From positions 248,001 to 312,000 of the forward strand of contig JAUPSS010000011.1 of assembly GCA_040285825.1 (NCBI GenBank): a stretch of 64,000 nucleotides of DNA. The letters run 5' to 3'. The position numbers and the translations under genes are program-made. Source of the DNA: Eukaryota sp. TZLM1-RC (Eukaryota; Metamonada: BaSk clade). The notes under the pieces are model-generated. The model saw nothing but the letters and a program-made list of their open reading frames with translations, was not told where the DNA came from and did no database searches. Positions 50,981 to 60,597 of the stretch are shown here, one piece after another (within the stretch, counting starts at the first letter, position 1; every line of letters begins with the position of its first letter).

Positions 50981-51253
50981 AGTATTGAAGCTTTCACTTC
51001 AGCAAAATGTCCTGTTTGTTTTGAAAAGGTTGCTACGTTTTTGAGAGTAACAAATCCCAGATTCTATAGAAGAGAAAAGACTCCTGTTACTACATGTAAT
51101 GGTTTATAAGCTTGTAATAGCGAGAGTTGCAAACTCAGTAACAAAGGCTCAACAAAGCTTTTCAATAGAAATAAGCTGGCTTGCCTGAATATGTTTGCAA
51201 TTGCTGAAGCTAGAATGAGTGGTAATGAAAGGCCTCAGTATCTGTGTAGTTGA
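50979..51253 (+). pseudogene. Fanzor/TnpB-like C-terminal remnant behind the exonuclease
   Basis: Same frame as the exonuclease after one stop: SIEAFTSAKCPVCFEKV fits the RuvC-II motif E-x2-TS-x2-C-x2-C. TCNGL-stop-ACNSESC fits the second half of the zinc finger. LFNRNKLACLNMFAIAEARM then SGNERPQYLC fits the RuvC-III block (RDxxAxxNM...ERPxY), with the catalytic Asp changed to Asn. Two in-frame stops (about 50978 and in TTATAAGCT near 51110). Relic, but layout suggests it once belonged to the same protein or element as the exonuclease. Confidence 0.55.
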
Positions 51254-51254
51254 T

Positions 51255-51745
51255 AGTTTTTGTAATTATTCCACACGAAAATTGATCGTGTATTTATGGG
51301 AATTTCAAAATTGTATTTATTGAATTTGCACACTTGATTAAATTAAATCATAACTAATGGGACGACTATCATTAAACCAAGATTTCCTCTACAAAATCTT
51401 GATTTGCTTGCTGTCTAGCTAAAGCTTCTCTAATTCGATTGAAAAACCGCGGTAATCTATTAATAATGGCAAATTGAATCCGTGAACGCCATAAAAAAAT
51501 ATCAAATCTTTTCATTGTTTTTTCTTTCACCATTTTTTGGAAGTCATCCAAAAAAGTTTCTGCTTCAACTGATAATCTTCCATTTATCGAAAATGGGAAA
51601 GCAATAAAAACCAGCTGTGTATTTCTATCGACATTTGCATCTTCAATTTCTTTATCATATTTTCTATGTTTTTCTTTTGCTTTAAAATCCAGAGCAGCCA
51701 CAGGATTAAGTTTTCTTCTGTGAACCAAAGTAATGGGAATTTCCC
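51255..51745 (-). mobile_element. REL retrotransposon, subfamily B 3' fragment (B7)
   Basis: Minus-strand frame 51728-51372 is intact: VHRRKLNPVAALDFKAKEKH, RKYDKEIEDANVDRNTQLVF, FSINGRLSVEAETFLDDFQK, MKRFDIFLWRSRIQFAIINR, ending QANQDFVEEILV, then the B tail with AATAAATACAATTTT. 5' truncated 28 bp before the Ras-like gene start. Confidence 0.75.
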
Positions 51746-51772
51746 ATTACATTTTTGTTCATCCAAATCGCT

Positions 51773-52443
51773 ATGTCCTCAAAAATTCGTCTTGTTGTTC
51801 TCGGTAGTGGTGCTGTTGGTAAATCAGCCTTGACTCTACAACTTGTCCAGGGTGTGCTCTTTACACACTCTTCTCATTTCAGGTCATTTCTTTGAGGAAT
51901 ATGACCCCACCATTGGTTTGTTCATCCTCTTGCTCATGTAACACCAGAAGATTCCTATAGAACTGAACTAGTGGTGGACAATCAAAACACAATGCTTGAA
52001 ATTCTGGATACTGCTGGCCAAGAGTTTGTTTCTGTCATTTATCGCTTACTTCAGAGATTTTACGTATGAATATCCTTTTATAATCTCATCTCAGTGGTCT
52101 CCGAAACTCCTACTTGGAGGAAGGCCATGGTTTTCTCTTTGTTTATTCCATTGATAATCCACAATCTCTTGAAGAAATTGCGCCTTTATTCGAAGCTCTT
52201 CAACGCGTCAAGGGTGACGAACCTGTTAATGCTGTCATAGTCGGTAATAAGTGCGATCTCGAAGCATCTGGTCTCCGAAAAGTCGAAAAATCTGAAGGTG
52301 AAGCCTTTGCCAAACAAAGAAAAATCCCCTTCTTTGAAACCTCGGCCAAGGAATGCATTAACGTTAAGGAGTCTTTTGCTCAGGTTGTCAGGGAAGTGAA
52401 GCGAGTTGCTCCCAAGAAGAAGGGAGGATGTACTCTTCTTTAA
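51773..52443 (+). CDS. Ras/Rap-like small GTPase with four tiny introns
   Basis: Five exons: 51773-51851, 51883-51915, 51948-52023, 52055-52063 and 52095-52443; introns of 31, 32, 31 and 31 nt. Product 181 residues. Exon 4 is only 9 nt (AGATTTTAC). Splicing yields G1 GSGAVGKSAL, effector EEYDPTIEDSYR, G3 DTAGQEDFTGLR, G4 NKCD, G5 ETSAK. The EDSYR effector end and the G-S-G P-loop place it in the Ras/Rap branch. The C-terminus KKKGGCTLL is polybasic plus a CaaX box ending in Leu, predicting geranylgeranylation and membrane attachment. The second P-loop Gly (Ras Gly13) is Ala. Gln61 equivalent is kept, so GTP hydrolysis should be normal. Confidence 0.92.
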
Positions 52444-52744
52444 ATCTTTCTCATTTTGTATAAAATCTTTTTGTATTATATATTTACTCTTAGTTATTTT
52501 TCATTGTTGAGTATAGGACTAATTCATGTTTTTACAACAATTGATGCAATGTTGATTTTCTGTATAATTGAAATGAACATATTTGTCGCTTTCAGGTCTT
52601 TTTGAATGAGACAATCCAGTATGAGAATTTGCAGAAAAATAGAGCAAATTAAATTTACCTAATTATGCGGTAGCAAATGTCATTCCTTAATATTGAGAAG
52701 GATAAATATCAGGATCATCAATATATTATTTTTTATTCTTATAG
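52444..52744. other. Intergenic
   Basis: 3' flank of the GTPase gene. Nothing recognised. Confidence 0.35.
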
Positions 52745-53010
52745 AGAGACTAATTTAATGAACTTCCACACTCAACAAAATAAACTCATAACTAATGGGA
52801 CGAAACTCATGGAACTAAGTTTTCCTCTACAAAATCTTGATCTGCTTGCTGTCTAGCTAAAGCTTCTCCAATTCTATTGAAAGACCGTGGCAATGCATTA
52901 TCAATGGCAAATTGAATTCGAGAGCGCCATAAAAAGATATCAAATCTTTTCATTGTTTTTTTCTTGAACCATTTTTTGGAAGTCATTCAAAAATATTCTT
53001 TATTCTTGAA
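52745..53010 (-). mobile_element. REL retrotransposon, subfamily B 3' fragment (B8)
   Basis: Minus strand: the B tail, then MKRFDIFLWRSRIQFAIDNA, LPRSFNRIGEALARQQADQD, with a frame break near 52965. Very short, 5' truncated at about 53010. Confidence 0.65.
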
Positions 53011-54730
53011 TTGTTTTGCATTAACCTTATGTTGACTCGAGTCGATTCTAGATTGAATGAATGATACTGTTTCTTCATCAGTTTCGATACTAGACATGAT
53101 GCACTTTGAATTTTCTGATTAAAGTTTGGTGTTTTTATCTTGAAATAGTGTCCCAAGAACACATCAGCAATTTGAGCGTGACATTGATAAGCCGATCTTT
53201 ACCAAGCGTGTCCTGATGTTCGGCAAATCATAGGTCCAACAAACTGGTTTGGTCATTTTTGAAATAAGAAGGTATACAAGAAATGTTCAGTAGTAGAGCA
53301 TGAAATGCTTAATTTCCTCATCTTGTGAAGAATTGTTTATAAAAAATTGCACCTTATAGACTTGAAATAGGTGAAAAATCAATTTGTGAATACGTGTCCC
53401 TTTTACCAAAATAATAAAATAAATAGTTAATATTTCAGATAATTTGTGTTGTCAAATTGTGTTGGCTTCCCACCAATTTTTCACACATGTTTCCAAACCG
53501 CCAATACAGACCCAGAGATATCAAAATCAATTTATTATATTACAAGCCATGCAAATATATTGAGACTTGCATTTTGTTGGTTTTTGAATATTGCTTCCAG
53601 GATAGTTCGACTAATGTAAATACACAGTATTTGTGAAGACTTTGCACCCAAAGTACTTCTCGCAATGCTGACTTGAGAACAATAAAGAATATTCTTGTTG
53701 GTAATTCTTTCATTTCATTGACACTGTTGAAGTACTGATTGGCCAAAGGTTAGTATAACTGAGAACCTTGTAGTGATGATGAAGAAAATGTTCACACGTC
53801 TGTTCTCTATAAATTAATGTTAAACTAACATAAGCACATGTAAGAGAATGTTTTTTTAAAAAAACACATGGCAAGTCAGTTTTCACAAATGAACTTGGTA
53901 TAATGTATGACTCGACTTACGTCATTTGACAACAATTCCATCAAAGCACAACTAATAGGCGGTTTTTTTTCATTGTAGATGTTTCACCATCAGTAAATCT
54001 ACATCACTTTCAGTTTTCCTTAACTTGCTTTTTCAAGAACGCTATTATTTTCTTAACATTAAACTATCATTCATACTATCTGAATAGTCAAAACAGTGCT
54101 CTTGAAGAATAAATTTGAAAACCATGGTCAATTGATCAATTGTGTAAATAAAATATTACTTATTTATATTTTGAGAGAACTGTTTAGACAAGTTTTCTTT
54201 TAAATGGTTGGTGATGAAATTCCAACAATTTTACAAATCGAGAATAAATAAAAGCTTTTTTGGTCATTGGGTTTGGCGAACTTTCCTCCTCACTGTGAGA
54301 TGTCCTTACGAAAAAAGCGGAAAAAGACGAAATAAGTGTGCTGCATTTTTTGGTAAAATATCGTTAGTGTTCAAGTCAAAAAGAAGTAAATAATACCCAC
54401 AAATGAATTCTAGACCAACAATAGAAATTTATTGACACCAATTTACCGGCTCTTCGATCAAGTCAATTAATCTCGGACCACTGATGACATTTTCTAGACT
54501 ATCCGTATAACCATCATAAGGTTTAGGTTTAACAGTCTACATGAATTCGATATTGTTAAAGGATTTATTGTGAGGTTCGAAAACGAGACATATATGCTTT
54601 TATTGAATCGTTTGAATATCAACTTCTACCGAAAGTTTTCTTTTGTTGCTTTTCCCTTCTCGATTTCATATTCATAATTCATATTAATTAATTTGTGTGA
54701 TTACTCCAAGTATCAATCTCATGCATCACC
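53011..54730. other. Intergenic, 1.7 kb
   Basis: No gene, RNA gene or matched repeat recognised. Short frames at 53540-53746 (minus) and 54208-54393 (plus) lack coding character. The last 70 bases before 54731 are the likely transporter promoter. Confidence 0.4.
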
Positions 54731-56003
54731 ATGTCTCTATTAGAATACGATCTTGACTATGTCACTAGTAAGTATGAACGCATTGACTTCCTCCCTATTT
54801 CTGAGTCCAAAAAGGTGGGCACTTTCGGTGTCACCTTTACACTGTTGAAGACTTATACCTCTGCAGGTGTACTGGCGCTTCCTTATGGCCTTTATAGGGG
54901 AGGAATCATATCAGTGCTATTGATTCCCCTTGCACTTGTTCTCAATCTTTACTCAATGCTTCTGCTCCTCCGATGTAGAAAACGTATCGATGACGTGTCC
55001 GCTGGTGCTTCCTACTCACGGTTGGCATCTGCTTGTGTGGGTCAACGCTTTGGTCAAGCAGTAAACTATTGCTCCAAGTGCTTTCAACTCACTGTGATTA
55101 TTACTCACCTTGTTTTTTTGTGCAGATTTTCTCGAAGTTTGTTCTTTTGTACCTGACTTTACTTCACAACAATACATCATTTATTTATTTTTACCCATTC
55201 TGTGCCTCTGTGTCATTCGACAGTTCAAATCAGCTACTTTTATTGCCTTTTTAGCAACATTTTGTCTCATTTCAACAATGGTATTTGTGGGTTTTAGGTC
55301 ACTAACACATATCATGAACTCTGGTGTTTCTCCAACTGTTCAGTTTTTCAATTTTAAAGGATCAATTACTTTTTTCTCTAAAACTATTTTTCTCTTGGAA
55401 GGTAGATCTTTGACTATTCCGCAGTACAACTCAATGAGAAATCCCAAATTGTTTGATAAGATTCTACTTTACACTCTATTGTCACTTTTGGTTTTCTACG
55501 CCGTTTTTAGTTGCTTGGTTTGTCTAGCCTTTGGAATTGAGACACCATCTGGTTCATTTACTGAGGTTTTGGAAAATCTATTTCTTCGCGACCTTTCTTC
55601 ATTATTAATTTCTTTTTCAATGTTGGTTAGCATGTTGGTGTTTTCCTTACCTTTTTTTCAATCGTTGGAATTTGAGATTCGAAACAGTTACAGGAAATTC
55701 CAAAAATTGGGCCTTAAACCATCAAGATTTAAATTTGTCCTTAAAAGACTTTTCATTAGAGTTTGTGTACTTTCTTTTTGTTGCACAATCTCTTTTTATT
55801 TCAAAGATTATATCAATCGTATAATTGCTATTATTGGTTCTACTTTTGGTGTTTTTCTTGGGTTCATAGCACCAGCAGCTTGTCATTTGTCTTTATTTGA
55901 TAGTTCAGAAAAGGAAGCTTTTGTTTTGGATTACATTTTGATTGTTTTTGGTATTGTTTTTTCTATAATTTCTCTTTTTGTTGTATTTTCGCAGTATTAT
56001 TAA
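54731..56003 (+). CDS. AAAP-family amino-acid transporter, frame broken at a T7 run
   Basis: Starts at ATG (MSLLEYDLDYV). About 423 residues if one T of the T7 run at 55113-55119 is discounted. The first part has the amino-acid permease signature GVTFTLLKTYTSAGVLALPY then GLYRGG (TM1-2). Across the break it continues VIITHLVF / CADFLEVCSF, the TM5 region, and then further hydrophobic segments (YIIYLFLPILCLCVI, FIAFLATFCLISTMVFVG, ILLYTLLSLLVFYAVFSCLV, IIAIIGSTFGVFLGFIAP) with FLLEGRSLTIPQYNSMRNPK between. About 10-11 membrane segments. Either an assembly error, a recent pseudogene or a slippery site. A 32-nt GT...AG candidate over the break does not restore frame. Confidence 0.75.
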
Positions 56004-56153
56004 ATTTTTCGTTTTTAATTGATGAGATATCGGTAGTTTTTTGTAAATATCTATTTTATTTAGATTCATTAATTTAAATCCAAAATATGGAATTAATTCC
56101 CAAAAAACATTATTATACAAGAACCTGCTCCACATCTCTCCTTAAACCCTTCA

Positions 56154-57433
56154 TTACTTTAAAGGTTGAGGAACATTGCTATTGTTGTACTGAACTTCTC
56201 CCTGACCTAGATGAGAACCAGAAACTACTTGATTTCCAGCCGCTACCTGAAGAACCTCAGCTAACTGGGTTTCCTGTAATGAGTATACTAAAAAACACAA
56301 ACCTTCCTATCAAGTTCATCTGACAAAACAGAAACTTTTTTGTGAAGCATGAGATTACGTAGACCCGCCTTTTGTTGAATTTGCTGCACCAAGTCTTCAA
56401 AACTGTTGTAAAGGTCATCTCGTTCTTTTTCTAATTGTGTAAACTTTTGCAGCAACACCTCATGCTCCCATGACAAACGTTTCAATTGCCCTTCCGTGTC
56501 CTTTAACCTTGCCTTGGTGGATGATAAAGAGGCCTTGTCCTTATCATGAGATGCAACCTGTTGACGAAGACGTTCTACCTCAGTTTGAACTTGTTGTAGA
56601 GGTTCCCGCATTCGCTTGTTGTCTTGACATACTTCAAACATTAATTTTTCCTGGGCAGCTTCGGATCTTTTCATCTTAGCAACCTCTGCTTTATATTTTT
56701 TGATCATTTCCACATTATTTCTAGTAATATCAGTATAGTAATTCTTAATACCAGCAAATGCTTCATCATGCTGAGTCATTAATAGTTGAATATGCTCATT
56801 CTTGGTGTTTTCGAGCTCGTCCATCTCATTTTTAAAGCGATCCTCCAGTTGTTCCCTCTGTTCCTTCAGTCTGGCATCGTACTTCTGCTGGAGTTGTCGA
56901 ATGTGCTGCTCTGTTGACTCTCTTAAAGTCGAAATGTTCTTATCAAAGTCTTGGACAAGGGTCCATGTGGTATTTTCATGAGCAACTTTGAGTTCCCTGA
57001 GTTCAGCTTTCAGTTGAGTCTTTTCTTCACGGAGCTCAGCTTCCTTCTTGATGTGTTCCTCTTGTAACTTCCGGAGGGCTTCCTCTTGTTGTTTTTTCAG
57101 TAGGGTTAGGTTGTTTTGATGTTCATGAGCTAAATGGTGTGAATGTTGCTTGAAGAGCATAATCTTGGTTTGGTTGCTTTCCTGAAGTTCCTCCATTTCG
57201 CGTTCCTTGTTACGGAGTTCAGCTTGGGCTACTTCAAGTTCTTTCTTGGTGATCTCCCAAAAAGAGTTGATCTTGTCACGGTCAAGTTGGTAAAAGTTAC
57301 GTTCTTGGATAGAATTGGTAACTTCGGTCTCAAGTTCCTTTATGCGAGATTCAAGCTGTTGAACGATGGCTTCATAGTCAGAAGTGTTGGGTTTGCTGGA
57401 AGCAGATTTAGGTGTCTTCTTCTTCGGTGGCAT
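56154..57433 (-). CDS. GAS8: DRC4/GAS8, nexin-dynein regulatory complex subunit
   Basis: Exon 57433-56303 and exon 56273-56154 with a 29-nt intron; 416 residues. Nearly all coiled coil. ERNFYQLDRDKINSFWEITK, AELRNKEREMEELQE, LAHEHQNNLTLLKKQ, HDEAFAGIKNYYTDITRNNV, EMIKKYKAEV and STKARLKDTEG, LSWEHEVLLQKFTQLEKERD match DRC4/GAS8 (trypanin) in order; intron removal adds KETQLAEVLQVA, which continues the match. DRC4 is a structural core of the N-DRC linking flagellar doublets. The protein ends about 60 residues earlier than vertebrate GAS8 (478). A second intron (56246-56207, 40 nt, CTCATCTAG end) is possible and would change only the last residues. Convergent with the transporter. Confidence 0.92.
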
Positions 57434-57629
57434 CCGCTAATAATACGAGAGTATCAAGTAGGAGTAACTGGATGAGATAACAGGAGGATTTAGATGAAAT
57501 GAATCAGATTGATCTTTTGAATTTCACATCAAAAGGATATTGAATAAATATCAGCAACACTGATGTAAACTTCTCAGCACCAAGGTTTAGTATACACTAA
57601 ACACCTTGGAAATACGTTGTTGAAAACAG
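57434..57629. other. Spacer upstream of GAS8
   Basis: Presumed promoter of GAS8 and 3' flank of the Fanzor relic. No motif recognised. Confidence 0.25.
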
Positions 57630-59317
57630 CTACTGCTGTCTTCTTAGACGTCTTACACGCCTTGGTTTTCTGAATGGTTCTGGCCTAGTACCAGTGAAAT
57701 ACTCACTGATTGCAATCTCCTGCTGATTTCTGGAGGCTGAGATGTCCCTAGACCAGTTGGTTTGATACCGAGGGCAATCGAACTTAGCGTTATTTACCCT
57801 TCTGTCATCATGATATATCTTTCTATGAAAGACCTTACAGCAATTCACTTTTGCAGAGGTCATAAACTCGTCCCCCACTTTCACATCTTCAAAGTTCTTT
57901 TGGATTTGTTTGAGAAATCTCTTTCTGGATGATTTCACAGCTTGACGAGATGGACCACCACCACCATTTCAGAACCAAACTATAGTGTTTCTTTCTCAGT
58001 CAAGCGTATAATTTTGTTGTCAAAACCAGTTAGTCTCTTTTGTCTTCGTATGAAATCATCATACTTATTTCTTCTCAGTTTTTTTCTTGCACCACGCTGC
58101 AGGTTTCCACACATTATAGAAGAATATTCAGATCCTTCCTCAGATGCAGAAACATAAGGTAAACTTATTTCAATCAGATACTTCTGGAAGCTTTGAGCGG
58201 AATAAGTATTAGGAGTTGCTTGAGTGAGAGGAGGAGGGTGATTTGATTTTCGTTCTTTTGGGTTTAGCAGCAAGCCAGAACCCTCAAAAACATGTACAGA
58301 ATTTTGGAAACAACCAATACTCCAACCACAAAGATTGCTGTGGTTGGGATCAATGGCTACAAAAAAATTTACCAGAATCTCGATAATTGGAATGTCCATC
58401 CACTGGCTCCGCTGTGGATTTGCTTTTCTATCGACTTTAAGTTTTCTTTTCCTTACAGAGTTCTGAAAATCATTATTTCAAGAGACACGTCTCGACTCAA
58501 ATTCCGCTTTGGTCGGGTAACTATATGTTTTCCTTGTCTTCTGGGTGAACATAAACCGCAAAGAATCACCATTTGAAAAAATGGTATAATTAATAAATTT
58601 AGATTTATTAAAAAACCGATAAGGGATGTTCATCAGCTCCTTGATTTCATTTAGATTTGTTAAATAAGCTTCGGCTTTTTTATTCAAACTGCGGAAACAT
58701 GAAGACCAACAGGATAGAAGTGAGAGAGAGTGTCTTTTCATAACCTCAGGGCAGTTATCTTTTAAAAAAGATAAATTATTCAGTCCTGACTGAAAAATTG
58801 TGGCTGCAGTTTCCATATTTATGGTAAATCGTTTATTTCTGATTGAGGTTTTCAACATATTCTGACCCCCACCAATATAGGCATTTGCTGGCATATTTAG
58901 CCAGTGGGTTAAAATAGGTTGGTGCATTTCTTGATACCATTGAAATAGTATCATTCGGCTGAAGATCTTGAAGTACACACTCGACGTACTTTTTAGGACC
59001 AGGGCAATTCAGTCTCTGGGCACATCTCTTGAAAAAATTGTTTTCCAAGCAACAAAGCCGTCAGCCAACAGCTGGCAAAAAGCTTTCCTCAGTTGAATGG
59101 CTCGACTGCCAAGCAAATTGGAATGGCCCCAATCTACCATTGTTGGCTGACGTGGGTTCATTCCGTGGATGCCAAGGCCAAAAGTGCTGCACGAGATGTT
59201 GCAGCGCTTGAAAATCCAGAGGATGGTTCTCGAATGTCCTTCTCTGTTTGTTTTATTCATGATAGTCAACACAGAAGGGAAACAGTTAGAAACAGAGTAC
59301 GCATCAATCCTTAACAC
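57630..59317 (-). pseudogene. Fanzor/TnpB-family RNA-guided nuclease, nearly full-length relic
   Basis: Minus-strand readings in shifting frames cover most of the protein. An N-terminal part is at 59317-58850. A helical part follows (NLSFLKDNCPEVMKRHSLSL). Next comes the wedge-domain block FSNGDSLRFMFTQKTRKTYS. The RuvC-I strand FFVAIDPNHSNLCGWSIG (catalytic Asp) is near 58350, then SAQSFQKYLIE and the basic helix RRNKYDDFIRRQKRLTG. After breaks near 57970 follow GPSRQAVKSSRKRFLKQI, RuvC-II GDEFMTSAKVNCC (catalytic Glu), then KFDCPRYQTNWSRDISASRN, giving the zinc finger and RuvC-III Asp. The last zinc-finger pair reads CPRY instead of CPxC. Family members cut DNA guided by an RNA encoded beside the gene. 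Several stops and frameshifts: a relic. Confidence 0.8.
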
Positions 59318-59346
59318 GTGTTAAGAATCCCTAACAGCGCGTGTTA
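59311..59346. repeat. CACGTG palindrome block, copy 1
   Basis: TTAACACGTGTTAA (59311-59324) is a perfect 14-bp palindrome, followed by AGAATCCC and TAACAGCGCGTGTTA. A related block occurs at 59681-59725. It lies at the upstream edge of the Fanzor relic, so could belong to the element end or its promoter. Confidence 0.55.
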
Positions 59347-60115
59347 TGCTCTTTTCATACCTTATGGATTGATTTTGCTTTGATAGTTATTACATATTAC
59401 TTTAACAAACATTTATTAATAAAATACTACAAATAGTCTTCATTCAAATCAAAGAATTGGCAAACAAAGTTAAAGTTGGTGGAAACCGCAGGAGGGTTAC
59501 GATTGTCAGTTTTAAGGACAGTAGCCCATTCTGGAGCAAGTGTCATTACCAAAAGATGTGGCTAGGTAAATAGGTTGTTGTGAGGTTTTATTATCAAACG
59601 GAAATGGGGAAACAGAAACACGTTTTGTGCAACACTATAAAACTATATTAAGCAATATTAATTGGGCTCTTAACACTCTCCAACACGTGTTGCCCCGTGT
59701 TAAGAAATTTTAACATCGCGTGTTTGCGCACTCTGGTTAGAAATGATTAAAAATTGGTCTCCTTAACTTGAAAGTTTGATGAAATCAATCAGACTTATAG
59801 TTGTCAATTCAAAGTAAAGTTAGTGTCAAATGTTTACTGATGATACATGTCACTCTAGGTTACATATTGAATGTTTTCTTTTTTTCAAAGAAGAATTACA
59901 TGATACAAAAGTTGGTGATTGGAGTTTGATTGTGTGGATGCCATTTTTCTTGTTAGCACTTGAATTTTATTTCAAAAAACTAGAAGAGAAATCCCACACT
60001 ACTTTTTCCTTGTTTAATATAAACTACAAATTAGGATTAATTATTCTATAATTTGGATCAGGATGCACCTAAGTACTGAAAAGCATCTGTCACTTCCTCT
60101 AAAACACGCTGTGAA
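59347..60115. other. Spacer between Fanzor remnants
   Basis: Holds the second palindrome block (59681-59725) and otherwise no recognised sequence. The plus-strand frame 59830-60051 is hydrophobic but has no family signal. Confidence 0.35.
59681..59725. repeat. CACGTG palindrome block, copy 2
   Basis: CAACACGTGTTG (59681-59692) is a perfect 12-bp palindrome, followed by CCCCGTGTTAAGAAATTT and TAACATCGCGTGTTT. Same order of motifs as the block at 59311, about 370 bp away. Confidence 0.55.
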
Positions 60116-60361
60116 AACGGCAAACTGGTGAACATCATTTCTTCTGAAAGCAGTAGTGCAACCCTTCATGGTTTCATCAATATCGCAGAAACAAAGATGT
60201 ATCACGATGATGGGAGGGTGAACAATGATAAGTTTGTTTGCCCTCAATGTCAGACACTCTGGTCGAGGGACATCTCAGCTTCCAGAAACCAACTGGAGAT
60301 TGCCATAAGTGAGCACTACTACAATGAAAGACCTGAGGCGTTCCGGAGACCACGTAGATAA
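60116..60361 (+). pseudogene. Fanzor/TnpB-like C-terminal remnant, same family as 57630
   Basis: Plus strand: KMYHDDGRVNNDKFVCPQCQ then TLWSRDISASRNQLEIAISE and RPEAFRRPRR, stop. Closely related to the end of the relic at 57630-59317 (KIYHDDRRVNNAKFDCPRYQ, TNWSRDISASRNQQEIAISE). Here the CPQC pair and the RuvC-III Asp are intact, but the RuvC-II region is scrambled (SSATLHGF in place of EFMTSAK). Oriented opposite to the larger relic. Confidence 0.75.
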
Positions 60362-60597
60362 GTGTTTTTCCATGTATTGCGTACCTGTACGCGTATTGTG
60401 ATGTTGCTGCTTTAACTATCATTTGATCGTGATATCATATAGTGATAGATCTAAAGTAAGCTTAACGTCTATCAAGATTGCATAAATTGGTCAAAAGCCA
60501 GAAGTGCGTTTTGATAGAAATTCACAGTATACATTGTTTAAATCTCCTGTTTCTAAATACATCACCTCTACCTTCTTTCTAAATACATCACAAATTG
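60362..60597. promoter_or_regulatory. Upstream region of epsilon-tubulin
   Basis: Presumed promoter and 5' UTR; contains the tandem TAAATACATCACxxxTxxxxTTC-like words near 60555-60590. No defined element recognised. Confidence 0.25.

Noticed and set aside
55092-55125. A 32-nt GT...AG intron (GTGATTATTACTCACC...TTGTGCAG) in the transporter
   Set aside because: Removing it puts exon 2 out of its open frame and deletes conserved residues; the branch-like CTCAC lies 16 bases from the AG, unlike the other introns. A T7 frameshift explains the data better.
56470-57475. Plus-strand open frames opposite GAS8
   Set aside because: They are antisense to a well-matched coiled-coil gene and have no family signal.
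59009-59314. Plus-strand frames in the Fanzor relic (e.g. 59093-59314)
   Set aside because: They oppose the minus-strand relic and show no protein family pattern.
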